DNA of 64,000 bases from Bordetella bronchialis (lineage in GTDB: Bacteria > Pseudomonadota > Gammaproteobacteria > Burkholderiales > Burkholderiaceae_B): contig NZ_CP016170.1 in the NCBI RefSeq assembly GCF_001676705.1, positions 1,178,001 to 1,242,000 of the forward strand, given 5' to 3'. Made by a program: the position numbers and the translations under genes. Positions 19,240 to 30,358 of the stretch are shown in pieces; within the stretch, counting starts at the first letter, position 1, and every line of letters starts with the position of its first letter. The notes beneath the pieces were generated by a model. It saw only the letters and a list, made by a program, of their open reading frames with translations, was not told where the DNA came from and ran no database searches.

Positions 19240-20103
19240 ATGCGCCTCATCATGAGCATCTCCACTGTATCCCCCGCTTGCGACATCGACGCGGAACGCC
19301 GTTTCGGCGGGCTGGCCCGTCTGTATGGGCCGCGTGCGCCCGAGCGCCTGCGCGCCGCCCGCATCGCGGTGGTGGGGCTGGGCGGCGTGGGCTCCTGGAC
19401 GGCAGAGGCGCTGGCACGCAGCGGCGTGGGCAGCCTGACGCTGATCGACCTGGATCACATCGCCGAGTCCAATGTCAATCGCCAGATTCATGCGCTGTCG
19501 GATACCTTGGGCCAGGCCAAGGTGTCGGCCATGGCGGCTCGCGTGGCGGGCATCAACCCGGAATGCGCGGTCACCCAGGTGGATGACTTCGTCACGCCGG
19601 ACAACGTCGCGGAATTGCTGGCGGACGACTATGACGCGGTGGTCGACTGCACCGATCAGGCCGCCGCCAAGATCGCCATGATCCTGCATGCCCGCCGGCG
19701 TGGCGCCTGGCTGCTGGTGTGCGGCGGCGCGGGCGGCAAGACCGATCCGCTGGCATTGCGCGCCGGGGATCTGTCGCAGGCCTGCAATGACGCCCTGCTT
19801 GCCAAGCTGCGCAACAAGCTGCGGCGCGAGCACGGCTATCCCAAGGCATCGGCCCGGGCCGGCAAGGCGCCGGCCCGCACCCCGAAAATGCAGGTGCGGG
19901 CGTTGTGGTTCGACCAGCCCGCCATCCTGCCCGCGGCATGGACCGCTGGCGCGGAGTCGGAGGACGATGTGGGCGCCATGGTGCAGCCGCTCGCGCCCCA
20001 GGGCCTGTCCTGCGCGGGCTACGGGTCTTCTGTCACCATCACCGCCACCATGGGCATGGCCGCGGCCGACCAGGCCTTGCGCCGTGCCTTGGGGGCGGCC
20101 TAG
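19240..20103 (+). CDS. tcdA: tRNA threonylcarbamoyladenosine dehydratase
   Basis: 287 residues (283 if the Met at 19252 is used). ThiF/E1-like fold with the nucleotide-binding loop VVGLGGVGSWTAEALARSG (about 43-61), DLDHIAESNVNRQIHA, and VDCTDQAAAKIAM. TcdA (CsdL/YgdL) converts t6A37 in tRNA to its cyclic form using ATP. The C-terminal GYGSSVTITATMGMAAAD is also family-typical. It stands alone on this strand; a convergent hairpin follows. Confidence 0.9.
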   Translation: MRLIMSISTVSPACDIDAERRFGGLARLYGPRAPERLRAARIAVVGLGGVGSWTAEALARSGVGSLTLIDLDHIAESNVNRQIHALSDTLGQAKVSAMAARVAGINPECAVTQVDDFVTPDNVAELLADDYDAVVDCTDQAAAKIAMILHARRRGAWLLVCGGAGGKTDPLALRAGDLSQACNDALLAKLRNKLRREHGYPKASARAGKAPARTPKMQVRALWFDQPAILPAAWTAGAESEDDVGAMVQPLAPQGLSCAGYGSSVTITATMGMAAADQALRRALGAA

Positions 20104-20105
20104 CG

Positions 20106-20141
20106 GCACGCCGGTTCCGGGGCACGCACCGGTTGGCGTGC
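20106..20141. terminator. Convergent hairpin between tcdA and the 747-residue gene
   Basis: The arms GCACGCCGGT (20106-20115) and ACC...GGCGTGC (20128-20141) pair with a short bulge. The element fills the gap between two convergent stop codons and could end both transcripts. There is no long T-run. Confidence 0.4.
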
Positions 20142-22385
20142 TCACGCCGCCATCATCGATGCCCGGTCGGCAGGCGCCCCGTCCAGCGACGTGATCTGGA
20201 AAGACAGCTGTGCGGACAATACGGCCAGGTCGTCGTCGATCCGGCGCGCCTCATCGCCGCCGAGGTCATCCAGCGACGGTTGCAGCAGGCCGTCCAGCCT
20301 GGCGATCGTGTCGCGCCAGGCGTCCGCGAAGTCCTTGCACTTGCGCGCGTGCGGCGTGTCCGGCGCGATGTCGGCGCGCACGCTTTCCAGGGCATGCAGC
20401 ATGTGGCGCAGGCGCTCGCGGGTCTCGGCAAGATTGCGCCGCAGGTCGGATATTGCCTGCTGTTCCCGCTCCGCCGCCTCGCGCAGTTCTTCTTCCGGTT
20501 CGTTGCCGTCGACGATCCGCTCGTACAAGGCCGCGGGCGTCGTCAGGCCGCACCAGACCTGCCACGGGGTATTGGCCTTCTCGCCGAACAGGGCTTCCGC
20601 GCGCTGCGGATACGCCGACATGTGCAGGATGGTGTCGATGCGCGCACTGTCAAGGTCGCTCAGGATCATCTTGGGCACGAGCTGCAGGGCCTCTGGCGGG
20701 ATAGAGGCATCGCGCAGCCAGCGCGCCACCGCTTCCATCATGGGCTTGTCCAGCCGGTGCCCGAGGCGCGCCTGGTGGCCCTGTGCAAACCATGCGTGCA
20801 GGCGGATGGGATCCTGGGCGTGTTCGCGCACGACGTCCTGCGCGAAAGCGGGTGGAAAACCCTGTGCCCAGAACTGGGCGATCAGCGCCTGCTGTTCCAC
20901 GGGGATGCCTTGCGCGGTCCAGGCGTCGAAGAAGGGAGCCGCGGGAATGGCGCGAAAATGAGGCGGTGCGCCCGCGGCGGCGTCCGTGCCGCGGGTCAGC
21001 GCCCAGGCATCCAGCATGCCGGAAGACATCAGCGTGTGGCGCAGCACGTGCGGCGCCAGGATCTGCCTGGACTGCTCCAATCGCGCCGTTTCCTCTTGTC
21101 CCATCCGGCGGAAACGGCCGTTGTAGAAGAAAACGCGCTGCAGCGCGTAGGCGTGCAGCGCCTCTTCGTCCGACAGCCCGCGCCTGGCTTGCAGGGTCTG
21201 GAACATGGCGTCGCACAGCGGCGCATGCTGTGCGGCGACGCGGTCCATTTCGGCCGCCAGCACTGGCCATTCCACCTTGTCGGCCAGTGACACGAGATAG
21301 GCGATATGCTCGAACGGCACCATGTGCTCGGACAGCGCGAGCAGCCTGGCGGGATCCTTGATAAGCGCCAGCTTCCTGGCCGAGTCCTGGTTGCTGCCGG
21401 CGACAGTCCAGTCCGCCAGGAGCATGGTCACGGCCTTGGAGCGTTCGACCTGCGCGACTTTCGGCGGCGCGCCGGATTCCGGCGCCCGCGATGCGTGGCC
21501 CGGAGCGAGGTTCTGCACACCATGCTCGAAACCGGACCATTCCCGCAGCGCTTCGGGCGTCAGCACGCCGCCATCCAGGAGGGCCATCGCGGCGCGCGAG
21601 CACATCGCGTCCAGGCCCAGCTCCCAAAAGGTATAGGAATTCCAGACGTTGACGGTGAAGGCTTCCGCCGGACGGGGCGGCAGCTTGGCAACGTAGGTGG
21701 CGACCCGCTCGCGCAGGACTTCGTACGGCAGAACCTGACGCCTGAACGCAAGATCTATGTCCGAGGGGATATCGATGCCGCGTTCCGCGAGGCACTTGAA
21801 CGGCGAGAGGAAAGTCGCCGGCGTCTCGGCCGGATGGTCGCGCAGATAGTCGCTGGCGAACTCGAGCAGGCCGCGGGGCGCGGCGGGCGAGACATTCGCA
21901 GTGCTGGTCCTGATGCCGCTTACCCGGACGACGGCCGTGGCGCTGCCCGTGGGAGTGTCGATGGGAGCGCGCACCGCGAATCGCACCGTCTCGGCGTTGG
22001 GGATATTGAAGCTGACGTGCTCGCGCCAAAGCCGTTCCATCCGGCCGAGCTCCGGACTGGCGGCCTTCGCGGGCGCGTCGTCATGCCCCGGCCCACGCGC
22101 ATCGTCCCGTGCCGGCTTGCCGGCGCAGGGCGTGCCCGACGCAGGCGGGTACAGCAGAGCCGCCAGGCGCATGCCGGTGGAGACCCGTTCGTTATCCAGG
22201 ATGGCGGAGGCCAGCTTCTGCAAGGCGGCCGGCTGGGTGGCGGCGTCGCGCACGGCATCGACGCGATGCGCGAGGCTTGCCTGTTCGGCGTCGCTCATGG
22301 GCGAGGACCCCGCCTGTACCGCCGGTTGCGCGACGACGGACGGCAGGGGGGACGGGAACTGCATCGAGGACGGCATATCTGGCAT
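20142..22385 (-). CDS. Uncharacterised 747-residue protein, possible secreted effector
   Basis: I do not recognise this protein. The start MPDMPSSMQF was chosen because GGAG lies 9 bases before it and upstream frame overlaps pabC. Residues 1-40 are Ser/Pro/Gln-rich and probably disordered, like a type III secretion leader. The middle (about 60-620) is mostly helical with no signal peptide and no membrane segment. Residues about 629-675 (EPEEELREAAEREQQAISDL onward) are a strong heptad-like coiled coil, and the end is a further helical stretch. The GC content looks lower than its neighbours. It is followed by tcdA in convergent orientation and preceded 70 bp upstream by pabC on the same strand. 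Confidence 0.75.
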   Translation of the reverse strand: MPDMPSSMQFPSPLPSVVAQPAVQAGSSPMSDAEQASLAHRVDAVRDAATQPAALQKLASAILDNERVSTGMRLAALLYPPASGTPCAGKPARDDARGPGHDDAPAKAASPELGRMERLWREHVSFNIPNAETVRFAVRAPIDTPTGSATAVVRVSGIRTSTANVSPAAPRGLLEFASDYLRDHPAETPATFLSPFKCLAERGIDIPSDIDLAFRRQVLPYEVLRERVATYVAKLPPRPAEAFTVNVWNSYTFWELGLDAMCSRAAMALLDGGVLTPEALREWSGFEHGVQNLAPGHASRAPESGAPPKVAQVERSKAVTMLLADWTVAGSNQDSARKLALIKDPARLLALSEHMVPFEHIAYLVSLADKVEWPVLAAEMDRVAAQHAPLCDAMFQTLQARRGLSDEEALHAYALQRVFFYNGRFRRMGQEETARLEQSRQILAPHVLRHTLMSSGMLDAWALTRGTDAAAGAPPHFRAIPAAPFFDAWTAQGIPVEQQALIAQFWAQGFPPAFAQDVVREHAQDPIRLHAWFAQGHQARLGHRLDKPMMEAVARWLRDASIPPEALQLVPKMILSDLDSARIDTILHMSAYPQRAEALFGEKANTPWQVWCGLTTPAALYERIVDGNEPEEELREAAEREQQAISDLRRNLAETRERLRHMLHALESVRADIAPDTPHARKCKDFADAWRDTIARLDGLLQPSLDDLGGDEARRIDDDLAVLSAQLSFQITSLDGAPADRASMMAA

Positions 22386-22455
22386 GGGTGGACTCCATGG
22401 AAGCGGAAGTCCACTATGTGCGCGCCGCCCTGTGCGCGTTCCTTGCGCGCCGCCT

Positions 22456-23136
22456 TCAGGCGCGGGCGCCCAGCCGGAACTCCACGTCCATCCAGCCCCT
22501 GAGCGCGTTGGAAAGCCGGATGCGGCTGGCGCGCGGCACGTCGTCCTCGTAAAGGATGCGTTCCCGCACCAGTCCGGCGTCCAGCAGGGCGCCGCGCTGC
22601 ACGCCGGGCAGGCAGCCGCACGAAACCGGCGGCGTGAACCAGATGCCGCCCATCTGCAGGTACACATTGGTACGGCTGCCTTCGCACAATTCGCCGCGTT
22701 CGTTGCAGAACAGCGCATCGAAAATGTCCGGATGGCCGGCCAGCCACGCCGTGATGGCTTCGTACCAGGGACGGTGCGTGGTCTTGTGGCGCAGCAGGAC
22801 TTCGGCCGAGGACAGGCGCGCGGTCCACAGGCAGACGCCCTGCGGTTGCGGCAAGGGCGGCAGCGCAAACGTGCGCAGGGTCAGCGTGCCGTCGGGATGA
22901 TGCAGCAGCCGCAGGCGATGCGGACCGGGACCTTGCGCCGCGCCGGCGGCGGTCAGGACCTGGTCGCGGACCTGGCCGGCGTTCCAGGCGTGGCCCAGCG
23001 CCGCGCAGGACGATTGCAGGCGTTCGAGATGCCGCTCCAGCAAAGGTATGCGGCCATCCTCGTCCACGCGCATGGTTTCGATCAGGTCGGGACGGTCCGC
23101 GGAAGCCGGGGCGTGCAAGGACTGGGGAGGGATCAT
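22456..23136 (-). CDS. pabC: Aminodeoxychorismate lyase (class IV aminotransferase fold)
   Basis: 226 residues from MIPPQSLHAP, whose ATG overlaps the pabB stop (ATGA). Fold-type IV PLP protein features: ETMRVDEDGRIPLLERHLERL, LLRHKTTHRPWYE with the PLP Lys, and NERGELCEGSRTNVYL. It releases pyruvate from aminodeoxychorismate to give p-aminobenzoate for folate. Somewhat shorter than E. coli PabC. Translational coupling to pabB supports the assignment. Confidence 0.88.
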   Translation of the reverse strand: MIPPQSLHAPASADRPDLIETMRVDEDGRIPLLERHLERLQSSCAALGHAWNAGQVRDQVLTAAGAAQGPGPHRLRLLHHPDGTLTLRTFALPPLPQPQGVCLWTARLSSAEVLLRHKTTHRPWYEAITAWLAGHPDIFDALFCNERGELCEGSRTNVYLQMGGIWFTPPVSCGCLPGVQRGALLDAGLVRERILYEDDVPRASRIRLSNALRGWMDVEFRLGARA

Positions 23137-24323
23137 GCCGGGTCTCGCTCCGGATCGAGTATGCGTGCTTTCCACAGGCATTCCTGCCATTCCGCGTCGG
23201 GCTCGGAATCATGCACGATGCCGCCACCCGCGCCGTAGACGCCGCGGCCGGCGGCATCCACCACCAGGGTTCGTATCGCCACATTGAGCGAAAAGTCCCC
23301 GTCCGGCGCGAGCCAGCCCACGCTGCCGCAGTATAGGCCGCGCGGGGCGACCTCCGTGTCGCGGATATGGGCCAGTGCGGCGATCTTGGGCGCCCCCGTC
23401 ACCGAGCCGCAGGGAAACAGCGCGGCCAGCACCTCGCCCAGGCCGGCATGCGGGGCGCGCGCCGTCACGGTGGACGTCATCGTCCATACCGTGGGATAGC
23501 GCTCCAGCGTGAACAGGGCATCGACATGGACGCTGCCGGGCCGGGCCAGGCGGCCCAGGTCGTTGCGCAGCAGATCGACGATCATCAGGTTCTCGGCGCG
23601 GTTCTTCTCGCTGGCAAGCAGTGCCTGCCCCAGCGCGCGGTCGCGCGCGGGGTCGGCATCGCGCGGGGCGGTTCCCTTCATGGGGCGCGTGGTGAGCAGG
23701 TCGCCGCGCCGCTGGACGAACAGCTCCGGCGAAAACGACAGGACGGTACGTTCGCCGTCTTCGATGTAGGCTGCGTGCGCCACCGGATTGCGCGCGGCGA
23801 TGCGGGTATACAGCGCGCGCCGGTCGCCCCGCACGCGCATGTCCAGCGGCATCGTGTAGTTGACCTGGTAATAGGCGCCGCGGCCGATGCCGTCACGGAT
23901 GGCCTCGATGCGCGGCAGGTAGCCGGCGCGGTCCAGGCGCGGCGCGATGCCCTGGATGCCGCCGGCCGTGCCGGTGGCCGGCCAGGGCGCTTCCTCGCGC
24001 ATCGTGTCGAAGACCAGCGCGCGCAGCCGCGGCCGGTCCGCTTCGGCGGATGTCGGCGCATGCGCGCCCGCGGCGGGCGTGCCGGCCGGCTCGGCATTTC
24101 CATGGGAAGCGGGCGCGCACGCGGCACGCTCCGGCAGGGGCAGCAGCCATTCGCCCAGCTCGAAGTCCAGCAGCAGCGCGACCCATTTGCCTTGCCGGCG
24201 TGCGGCCTCGATGGCCCTCAGGGCCGGCTGCAACTGGGCCGGCGTGCGCGCCTCGATGCGTTCGCCCGCCCCGTCCAGCTGCAATGCCCGCCCGGCCAGG
24301 CGGTCTTCGAAACGGCAGAACAT
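23133..24323 (-). CDS. pabB: Aminodeoxychorismate synthase component I
   Basis: 396 residues, a chorismate-binding enzyme somewhat shorter than E. coli PabB (453). Motifs are TTRPMKGTAPRD (Lys characteristic of PabB), EKNRAENLMIVDLLRNDLG, PCGSVTGAPKIAAL and GAGGGIVHDSEPD. It aminates chorismate with ammonia from PabA; no pabA gene is adjacent. An Ala/Gly/Pro-rich insertion (about 68-95) separates the short N-terminal lobe from the catalytic part. The gene ends 9 bp after the uvrA stop in the direction of transcription. Confidence 0.93.
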   Translation of the reverse strand: MFCRFEDRLAGRALQLDGAGERIEARTPAQLQPALRAIEAARRQGKWVALLLDFELGEWLLPLPERAACAPASHGNAEPAGTPAAGAHAPTSAEADRPRLRALVFDTMREEAPWPATGTAGGIQGIAPRLDRAGYLPRIEAIRDGIGRGAYYQVNYTMPLDMRVRGDRRALYTRIAARNPVAHAAYIEDGERTVLSFSPELFVQRRGDLLTTRPMKGTAPRDADPARDRALGQALLASEKNRAENLMIVDLLRNDLGRLARPGSVHVDALFTLERYPTVWTMTSTVTARAPHAGLGEVLAALFPCGSVTGAPKIAALAHIRDTEVAPRGLYCGSVGWLAPDGDFSLNVAIRTLVVDAAGRGVYGAGGGIVHDSEPDAEWQECLWKARILDPERDPA

Positions 24324-24332
24324 CTTCGACCT

Positions 24333-27300
24333 CTATTGCCGCTCCAGGAACTCGGCCAGTACCCGGCCGGTATGGGAGCGTTCGCGCAGCGCCATGACGT
24401 CTTCCGGCGAACCCTGTGCCACCAGCTGGCCGCCGCCGGTGCCGCCTTCGGGCCCCAGGTCCAGCAGCCAGTCGGCTTCGGCGATCACGTCAAGGTTGTG
24501 CTCGATCACCACGACCGTGTTGCCGGCTTCCACCAGGCGGTGCAGCACATGGATGAGCTTTTCGACGTCCGCCATGGACAGGCCGACGGTGGGTTCGTCC
24601 AGCACATACAGCGTATGCGGCGCGCGCGAGGCGCGTCCAGTGGTGATGACGCCTTCCGTCAGGCGAGCCTTGGAGAGCTCCGTCACCAGCTTGATGCGCT
24701 GCGCCTCGCCGCCGGACAGCGTGGGCGAGGGCTGGCCCAGGGTCAGGTAGCCCAGGCCGACATCCTGCATCAGCTGCAGCGGGCGCCGCACCTTGGGATG
24801 CGCCTCGAAATAGGCCAGCGCGTCATCCACTTCCATGGACAGGACGTCGCCCGCATGCTTGCCGCGCAGCTGCACCGACAGGGTGTCGGCGTTGAAGCGC
24901 GCGCCGTTGCAGGCGTCGCAGGGTACCTTCACGTCCGGCAGGAAGTTCATTTCGATGGTGCGCATGCCCTGGCCTTCGCAGACCGGGCAGCGGCCGTCGC
25001 CGGTGTTGAAGGAGAAGCGCGCCGCCGTCCAGCCGCGCATCCGCGCTTCGCGCGTATCGGCGAACTGCTTGCGGACCTCGTCCCAGAAGCCGATGTAGGT
25101 GCCCGGGCAGGAACGCGGGGTCTTGCCGATGGGCGTCTGGTCGACTTCCAGCACGCGGTCCAGCACTTCCCAGCCCGCGATGCCGGTGCAGCCTTTCCAG
25201 GCGGGCGCCTTGCCCTGCGAGACGGCATGCAGCAGGTTGTCCAGCAGGACCTCGCGCGCCAGGGTGGACTTGCCCGAGCCCGATACGCCGGTGACCACGC
25301 TCAGGCGCCCGATGGGCAAGCGGGCCGTGACGTTGCGCAGATTGTGCAGGTGGGCATTGCGGACTTCGATGAAGGCCGTGTCCTTGTCGACGGGCCGGCG
25401 GCCTTGCAGCGGGTGGCGCAAGGGTTCGGCCAGATACCGGCCGGTGACCGACTCGGGCGCCGCGATGAGGTCCTGCGCGGTGCCCTGGGCCACGACACGC
25501 CCGCCGCGTACGCCGGCGCCCGGACCGATGTCGATGATGTGCGCGGCGCGCCGGATGGTGTCGTCGTCATGCTCGACCACCACCAGGGTGTTGCCGTTGC
25601 CTTCTAGCTTGCCCAGTGCATCCAGCAGGATGCGGTTGTCGCGCGGATGCAGGCCGATGGTGGGTTCGTCCAGCACGTAGCAGACCCCCTGCATATTGGA
25701 ACCCAGCTGCGCGGCCAGCCGGATGCGTTGCGCTTCGCCGCCGGACAGCGTGGGCGCGGAACGGTCCAGCGCGAGGTAGCCCAGACCGACCTCCTGCATG
25801 AAGTTCAGCCGGCTGCGGATTTCCTGCAGGATGTCGCGCGCGATTTCGGCTTCGCGGCCGCGCAGCACCAGGCCTTCGAAAAAGCTGTGCGCTTCGCTGA
25901 CCGCCATGCCGGCCAATTGCGCGATGGAGCGGTCGCGCCAGCGCACCGCCAGGGCGACGCGGTTCAGGCGCTGGCCGTGGCATTCGGGGCAGGTCTGAGC
26001 CTCGCCAGCGCCTTCGGTCCAGTAGGCTTCCTCGCCGGTCTGTTCCTCGTCGAACTCCGGGATGACCACGCCCGCGCCGTAGCAGGTGGGGCACCAGCCG
26101 TGCTTGGAGTTGTAGGAGAACATGCGCGGATCCAGCTCGGGGAAGCTGACGCCGCTGATGGGGCAGGTGCGCTTGGTGGAAAAGTGCGCCTGTTCCAGCG
26201 GGGTGGCGGGATTGTCGCGCAGGTTGTCCAGCGGCCACAGGACGCTCAGCGCCCCCTGGCCGTGTTCCAGGGCCTGTTTCACGGCATCGCGCAGGGCGGC
26301 TTCGTTGGCGGCATCCACTTGCACGTCGGCGACCGGCAGTTCGATGGTGTGCTCGCGGTAGCGGTCCAGCCGCGGCCAGGGGCTGACCGGCGTGAAGACG
26401 CCGTCCACCCGCAGGTGCGTGTAGCCCTTGCTGCCGGCCCATTTCGCCAGATCGGTGTAGTAGCCCTTGCGCGCGGTGACCAGCGGCGCCAGGATGCCGA
26501 TGTGCTGGCCGGCGCGCTCGCGCAGGATGCGGGCCACGATCTGGTCGGGCGTCTGCGGTTCCACCGGCACGTTGTAGTCCGGCGAATACTGCACGCCCAG
26601 CTTGACGTACAGCAGCCGCAGGAAGTGGTGGATCTCCGTCATGGTGGCCACCGTGGATTTCAATCCGCCGCGGCTGGTGCGCTGGGCGATGGCCACCGTG
26701 GGCGGAATGCCGAAGATGGCGTCGACGTCCGGCTTGCCGGCGGGCTGCACGATGGCGCGCGCGTATGCGTTCAGCGACTCCAGGTAGCGCCGCTGTCCTT
26801 CGTTGAACAGGATATCGAAGGCCAGGGTGGATTTGCCCGAGCCCGACACGCCGGTGATCACGGTGAACTTGTCGCGCGGGATCTCGACGTTGACGTTCTT
26901 CAGGTTGTGCTCGCGCGCGTTGCGGATCTCGATGGCCTGGGCGGCGCGGCGGCGCACCGCCGTCTGCAGCGGCGTGCCGGCATCGCGGGCCTGGCCGTCG
27001 CCGCCATCCCGGGACGCCAGCCGGTCGTCACCGCGGTCATCGCCATCGCCGTCGCCATAGGCCAGCGCCGGTTCGGCCACGGCCGTGGCGGCCGCCAGGC
27101 GGCCATGGACCGTCGCGGCGGCCGCGGCCTCCGGCACGATGGCGCTTTCGTAGTCGCGCAGGGCCGCCCCGGTGTGGGAGGCCGGATTCTTCATCAGGTC
27201 GGCGGGCGTGCCGACGCCGACGAGCAGGCCGCCGGCATCCCCGCCTTCGGGGCCCAGGTCCAGCAGCCAGTCCGCCGCGCGGATCACGTCCAGGTTGTGT

Positions 27301-30161
27301 TCGATGATCAGCAGCGTGTGGCCGGCAGCCAGCAGCTGGCGGAAGGCGCGCATCAATCGCGCGACGTCGTCGAAATGCAGCCCCGTCGTGGGTTCGTCGA
27401 AGAGGAAGAGGCTGCCCTTCTTCGCGACCTTGGCCGAGGAAATCCCGCTGCGCGCGGCTTCCGCCAAGTGCCCCGCCAGCTTCAGGCGCTGTGCTTCGCC
27501 GCCGGACAGCGTGGGTACGGGCTGGCCCAGGCGGACGTATTCCAGGCCCACGTCGGCCAGTGGCGCCAGGCCGGTCTGCACGTCGCGCAGGCCCTTGAAG
27601 AAGTCCAGCGCTTCGCTGACCGTCATGTCCAGCACTTCGTCTATCGAAGCGCTTTTGCCCAGGTGCTCCACGCGCACCTGCAGGACTTCGCCGCGGAAGC
27701 GCTTGCCGTCGCAGTCCGGGCAGCGCAGGTAGACGTCGGACAGGAACTGCATCTCGACGTGTTCGAAGCCGGTGCCGCCGCAGGTCGGGCAGCGGCCTTC
27801 GCCGCTGTTGAAGCTGAACATGCCCGCGGTATAGGCGCGTTCCTTGGACAAGGGCGCCTGCGCGAACAGCTTGCGGATGGCGTCGAAGGCGCCGACGTAG
27901 CTGGCCGGGTTGGAGCGCGCCGTCTTGCCGATGGGCGCCTGGTCCACCATGACGACGTCGGCGATCTGCTCGGCGCCCAGCAGGCGGGCGTGCGCGCCGG
28001 GCGATTCCGACGGCCTGCCCTTGAGTTTCAGCAGCGCGGGATACAGCACGTCCTGCACCAGGGTCGATTTGCCCGACCCCGATACGCCCGTCACGCAGAC
28101 CAGCCGTCCCAGCGGAATTTCCACCGAGACGTTCTTCAGGTTGTGGGCGTTGACGCCTTCCAGGATCAGGCGCGGCGTATTCGCCGCCACGGGCATGGGC
28201 CGTGGCGCCTCCACGCGCTGGCGGCCGCCGAAGTAATCGCCGGTCAGGGTGCGTGCCTCGCGCAGGCGCGCGGGCGTGCCGTCGAACACGATGCGTCCGC
28301 CGCGTTCGCCCGGGCCCGGCCCGATGTCGATCACGCGGTCGGCGGCCACCATGACCTGCGGGTCGTGCTCCACCACCACCAGGGTATTGCCGGCATCGCG
28401 CAGGCGATGCATGACTTCCACGACGCGGTGCATGTCGCGCGGATGCAGGCCGATGGAGGGCTCGTCCAGCACGAACAGGGTGTTGACCAGCGAGGTGCCC
28501 AGCGCGGTGGTCAGGTTGATGCGCTGCACTTCGCCGCCCGACAAGGTGCGGCTCTGCCGGTCCAGCGTCAGGTAGCCCAGTCCCACGTCGCACAGGAACT
28601 TCAGGCGCGCGCGCACTTCCGTCAGCAGCAGGTCGGTGGCGGCATCCATCACGCCCACGAAGCGCAGACGGTCGAAGAACAGGCGCACCCGCTCGATGGG
28701 CAGCAGCATCAGGTCATGGATGGACAGGCCGTCCAGCAGGTGGAGCAGATCGTCGCTCCAGTTGGCCTGCACCGGCTTGAAGCGCTTGTAGCGGCCGTCG
28801 TGGGGCGGAAGCACGGCATCGGCTTCGTCCTTGCTGCCCACGCGCCACAGCAGCGCATCGGGCTTCAGGCGCGAACCCTGGCAGACCGGGCAAGGCGTGT
28901 AGCTGCGGTATTTGGACAGCAGCACGCGCACGTGCATTTTGTAGGCCTTGGTCTCCAGCCAGTCGAAGAAACGCTGCACGCCATACCACTGGGTCTTCCA
29001 TGCCTGGCTGCCGCCCTTGAAGTCCGGGTCGCCGCGCAGTATCCATTCGCGCTGCGCGGGAGTCAGGCTTTTCCAGGGCGCGGACAGGGGCACGCCGGCC
29101 TTGGGCGCGTATTTCTGCAGGTCGTCCTGGCACTCCTTGTAGCTGGCGGTCTGCCAGGGCTTGATGGCGCCTTCCAGCAGCGTCTTGTTCTCGTCCGGTA
29201 CCACCAGGCCGTAGTCGATGCCGATGACGCGCCCGAAGCCGCGGCAGGTTTCGCAGGCGCCCAGCGGCGAGTTGAAGGAGAACGAGCTGGGCAGGGGATC
29301 GGTGTATTCGATATCGCAATCCGCGCAATGCAGGCGGTCGCTGTACTTCCAGACCTGCGCGTCGTTGCCGTCGTCGTCCAGCACGTGCACCGACAAATGG
29401 CCGGCGCCCATGCGCAAGGCGGTATCCAGGGCTTCCATCGCGCGGTCGCGTTCCACCGAACCGAAGCGGAAGCGGTCCTGCACCACGTGCAGGACGCGCT
29501 GCGCCTGCGCGGCATCCTGGGCCGCGCCCTTGGCGGCCTTCCCGCCCTTGGCCTTGCTTTTCCGGTTGCCGGCCGCGCCCTGCGCGGCGGGGGCGGCGAC
29601 GACGCCCTCCTGCGCGTGCACGCGGGTGTAGCCCTGCTGTTCCAGGAAGCCGCGCACCTCGTCTTCGGTGAAGTTGGCCGGCACCTTGATGGGAAAGGCG
29701 ATGACCAGGCGGCGATCGTCCGTGCCCGCCGTGCGTTCGGCCAGCGAGCGGAAGATCGACTCGGCGGTGTCGCGGCGTACCGGCAGGCCGCAGCCGCGGC
29801 AATACAGGCGCGCGCCGCGCGCGAACAGCAGCTTGAGGTGGTCGTTCAGCTCCGTCATGGTGCCCACGGTGCTGCGGGAACTGCGGACGGGGTTGGTCTG
29901 GTCGATGGCGATCGCGGGCAGGATGCCCTCGATGCGGTCGACCTGCGGCTTGTCCATGCGGTCCAGGAACTGGCGCGCGTAGGGAGAGAAGGTTTCGACG
30001 TAGCGCCGCTGCCCTTCGGCATACAGGGTATCGAAGGCCAGCGAGCTCTTGCCCGACCCGGATACGCCGGTCACGACGGTGAATTCGCCGGTGGCGAACG
30101 ATACGTCCAGGTTTTTCAGGTTGTTCTGGCGAGCGCCAACAATGCGGATTTCGGAGGTCAT
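24333..30161 (-). CDS. Double-length UvrA-type excinuclease ATPase (tandem UvrA)
   Basis: 1942 residues, about twice the usual UvrA (940). Two UvrA units lie in tandem, joined by an Ala-rich and Asp/Gly-rich linker (about 1010-1075). Four Walker A motifs GVSGSGKS(S/T) lie at about residues 33, 693, 1103 and 1625, each with an [10 protein letters not shown]-type signature. UvrA scans DNA for lesions and loads UvrB. Unit 1 keeps all zinc CxxC pairs (CRGC, CADC, CETC, CPVC, CPTC, CPDC). In unit 2 the first pair is missing (YSPDY) and one Cys of the next is Ser (CPIS). A Lys-rich insert ([14 protein letters not shown]) interrupts the UvrB-binding-like domain of unit 1. Such double UvrAs occur in Burkholderiales; a normal uvrA probably exists elsewhere. 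Confidence 0.93.
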   Translation of the reverse strand: MTSEIRIVGARQNNLKNLDVSFATGEFTVVTGVSGSGKSSLAFDTLYAEGQRRYVETFSPYARQFLDRMDKPQVDRIEGILPAIAIDQTNPVRSSRSTVGTMTELNDHLKLLFARGARLYCRGCGLPVRRDTAESIFRSLAERTAGTDDRRLVIAFPIKVPANFTEDEVRGFLEQQGYTRVHAQEGVVAAPAAQGAAGNRKSKAKGGKAAKGAAQDAAQAQRVLHVVQDRFRFGSVERDRAMEALDTALRMGAGHLSVHVLDDDGNDAQVWKYSDRLHCADCDIEYTDPLPSSFSFNSPLGACETCRGFGRVIGIDYGLVVPDENKTLLEGAIKPWQTASYKECQDDLQKYAPKAGVPLSAPWKSLTPAQREWILRGDPDFKGGSQAWKTQWYGVQRFFDWLETKAYKMHVRVLLSKYRSYTPCPVCQGSRLKPDALLWRVGSKDEADAVLPPHDGRYKRFKPVQANWSDDLLHLLDGLSIHDLMLLPIERVRLFFDRLRFVGVMDAATDLLLTEVRARLKFLCDVGLGYLTLDRQSRTLSGGEVQRINLTTALGTSLVNTLFVLDEPSIGLHPRDMHRVVEVMHRLRDAGNTLVVVEHDPQVMVAADRVIDIGPGPGERGGRIVFDGTPARLREARTLTGDYFGGRQRVEAPRPMPVAANTPRLILEGVNAHNLKNVSVEIPLGRLVCVTGVSGSGKSTLVQDVLYPALLKLKGRPSESPGAHARLLGAEQIADVVMVDQAPIGKTARSNPASYVGAFDAIRKLFAQAPLSKERAYTAGMFSFNSGEGRCPTCGGTGFEHVEMQFLSDVYLRCPDCDGKRFRGEVLQVRVEHLGKSASIDEVLDMTVSEALDFFKGLRDVQTGLAPLADVGLEYVRLGQPVPTLSGGEAQRLKLAGHLAEAARSGISSAKVAKKGSLFLFDEPTTGLHFDDVARLMRAFRQLLAAGHTLLIIEHNLDVIRAADWLLDLGPEGGDAGGLLVGVGTPADLMKNPASHTGAALRDYESAIVPEAAAAATVHGRLAAATAVAEPALAYGDGDGDDRGDDRLASRDGGDGQARDAGTPLQTAVRRRAAQAIEIRNAREHNLKNVNVEIPRDKFTVITGVSGSGKSTLAFDILFNEGQRRYLESLNAYARAIVQPAGKPDVDAIFGIPPTVAIAQRTSRGGLKSTVATMTEIHHFLRLLYVKLGVQYSPDYNVPVEPQTPDQIVARILRERAGQHIGILAPLVTARKGYYTDLAKWAGSKGYTHLRVDGVFTPVSPWPRLDRYREHTIELPVADVQVDAANEAALRDAVKQALEHGQGALSVLWPLDNLRDNPATPLEQAHFSTKRTCPISGVSFPELDPRMFSYNSKHGWCPTCYGAGVVIPEFDEEQTGEEAYWTEGAGEAQTCPECHGQRLNRVALAVRWRDRSIAQLAGMAVSEAHSFFEGLVLRGREAEIARDILQEIRSRLNFMQEVGLGYLALDRSAPTLSGGEAQRIRLAAQLGSNMQGVCYVLDEPTIGLHPRDNRILLDALGKLEGNGNTLVVVEHDDDTIRRAAHIIDIGPGAGVRGGRVVAQGTAQDLIAAPESVTGRYLAEPLRHPLQGRRPVDKDTAFIEVRNAHLHNLRNVTARLPIGRLSVVTGVSGSGKSTLAREVLLDNLLHAVSQGKAPAWKGCTGIAGWEVLDRVLEVDQTPIGKTPRSCPGTYIGFWDEVRKQFADTREARMRGWTAARFSFNTGDGRCPVCEGQGMRTIEMNFLPDVKVPCDACNGARFNADTLSVQLRGKHAGDVLSMEVDDALAYFEAHPKVRRPLQLMQDVGLGYLTLGQPSPTLSGGEAQRIKLVTELSKARLTEGVITTGRASRAPHTLYVLDEPTVGLSMADVEKLIHVLHRLVEAGNTVVVIEHNLDVIAEADWLLDLGPEGGTGGGQLVAQGSPEDVMALRERSHTGRVLAEFLERQ

Positions 30162-30334
30162 ATGCGTATCGTAGCCTGGGCGTCAATAGGGGCCGGGCCA
30201 TGCCGCGCGCGGGATAAGGGATTAGGCGCCGGCCGCTGAGCCGGCGGCGGGGCAGGCGCACTGGCGATGGGTGGGGGCGTGGCCGGCATTTGCAAGGGCT
30301 TACCCGCCGCCCGGGCCTGTGGGATAATCGCGTC

Positions 30335-30358
30335 TATATTGTGGATAGAATGACCACA
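30335..30358 (+). promoter_or_regulatory. Putative -10 box and IclR operator before the KDG operon
   Basis: TATATT (30335-30340) resembles a -10 box, and TGTGG-N9-CCACA (30340-30358) is a dyad ending 2 bp before the IclR start codon. A dyad across the -10 and start region fits autorepression by the first gene product. No Shine-Dalgarno sequence is visible between it and the ATG. Confidence 0.45.

Noticed and set aside
22386..22868. N-terminal extension of the 747-residue protein
   Set aside because: It lies over the pabC gene in another frame and is Arg/Pro/Ala-rich noise; a good ribosome site precedes the Met at 22385.
25647..30239. 1530-codon open frame antisense to the tandem uvrA gene
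   Set aside because: It is the complementary-strand shadow of the GC-rich uvrA codons, His/Gln/Ala/Gly-rich with no domain; the uvrA frame has clear motifs throughout.
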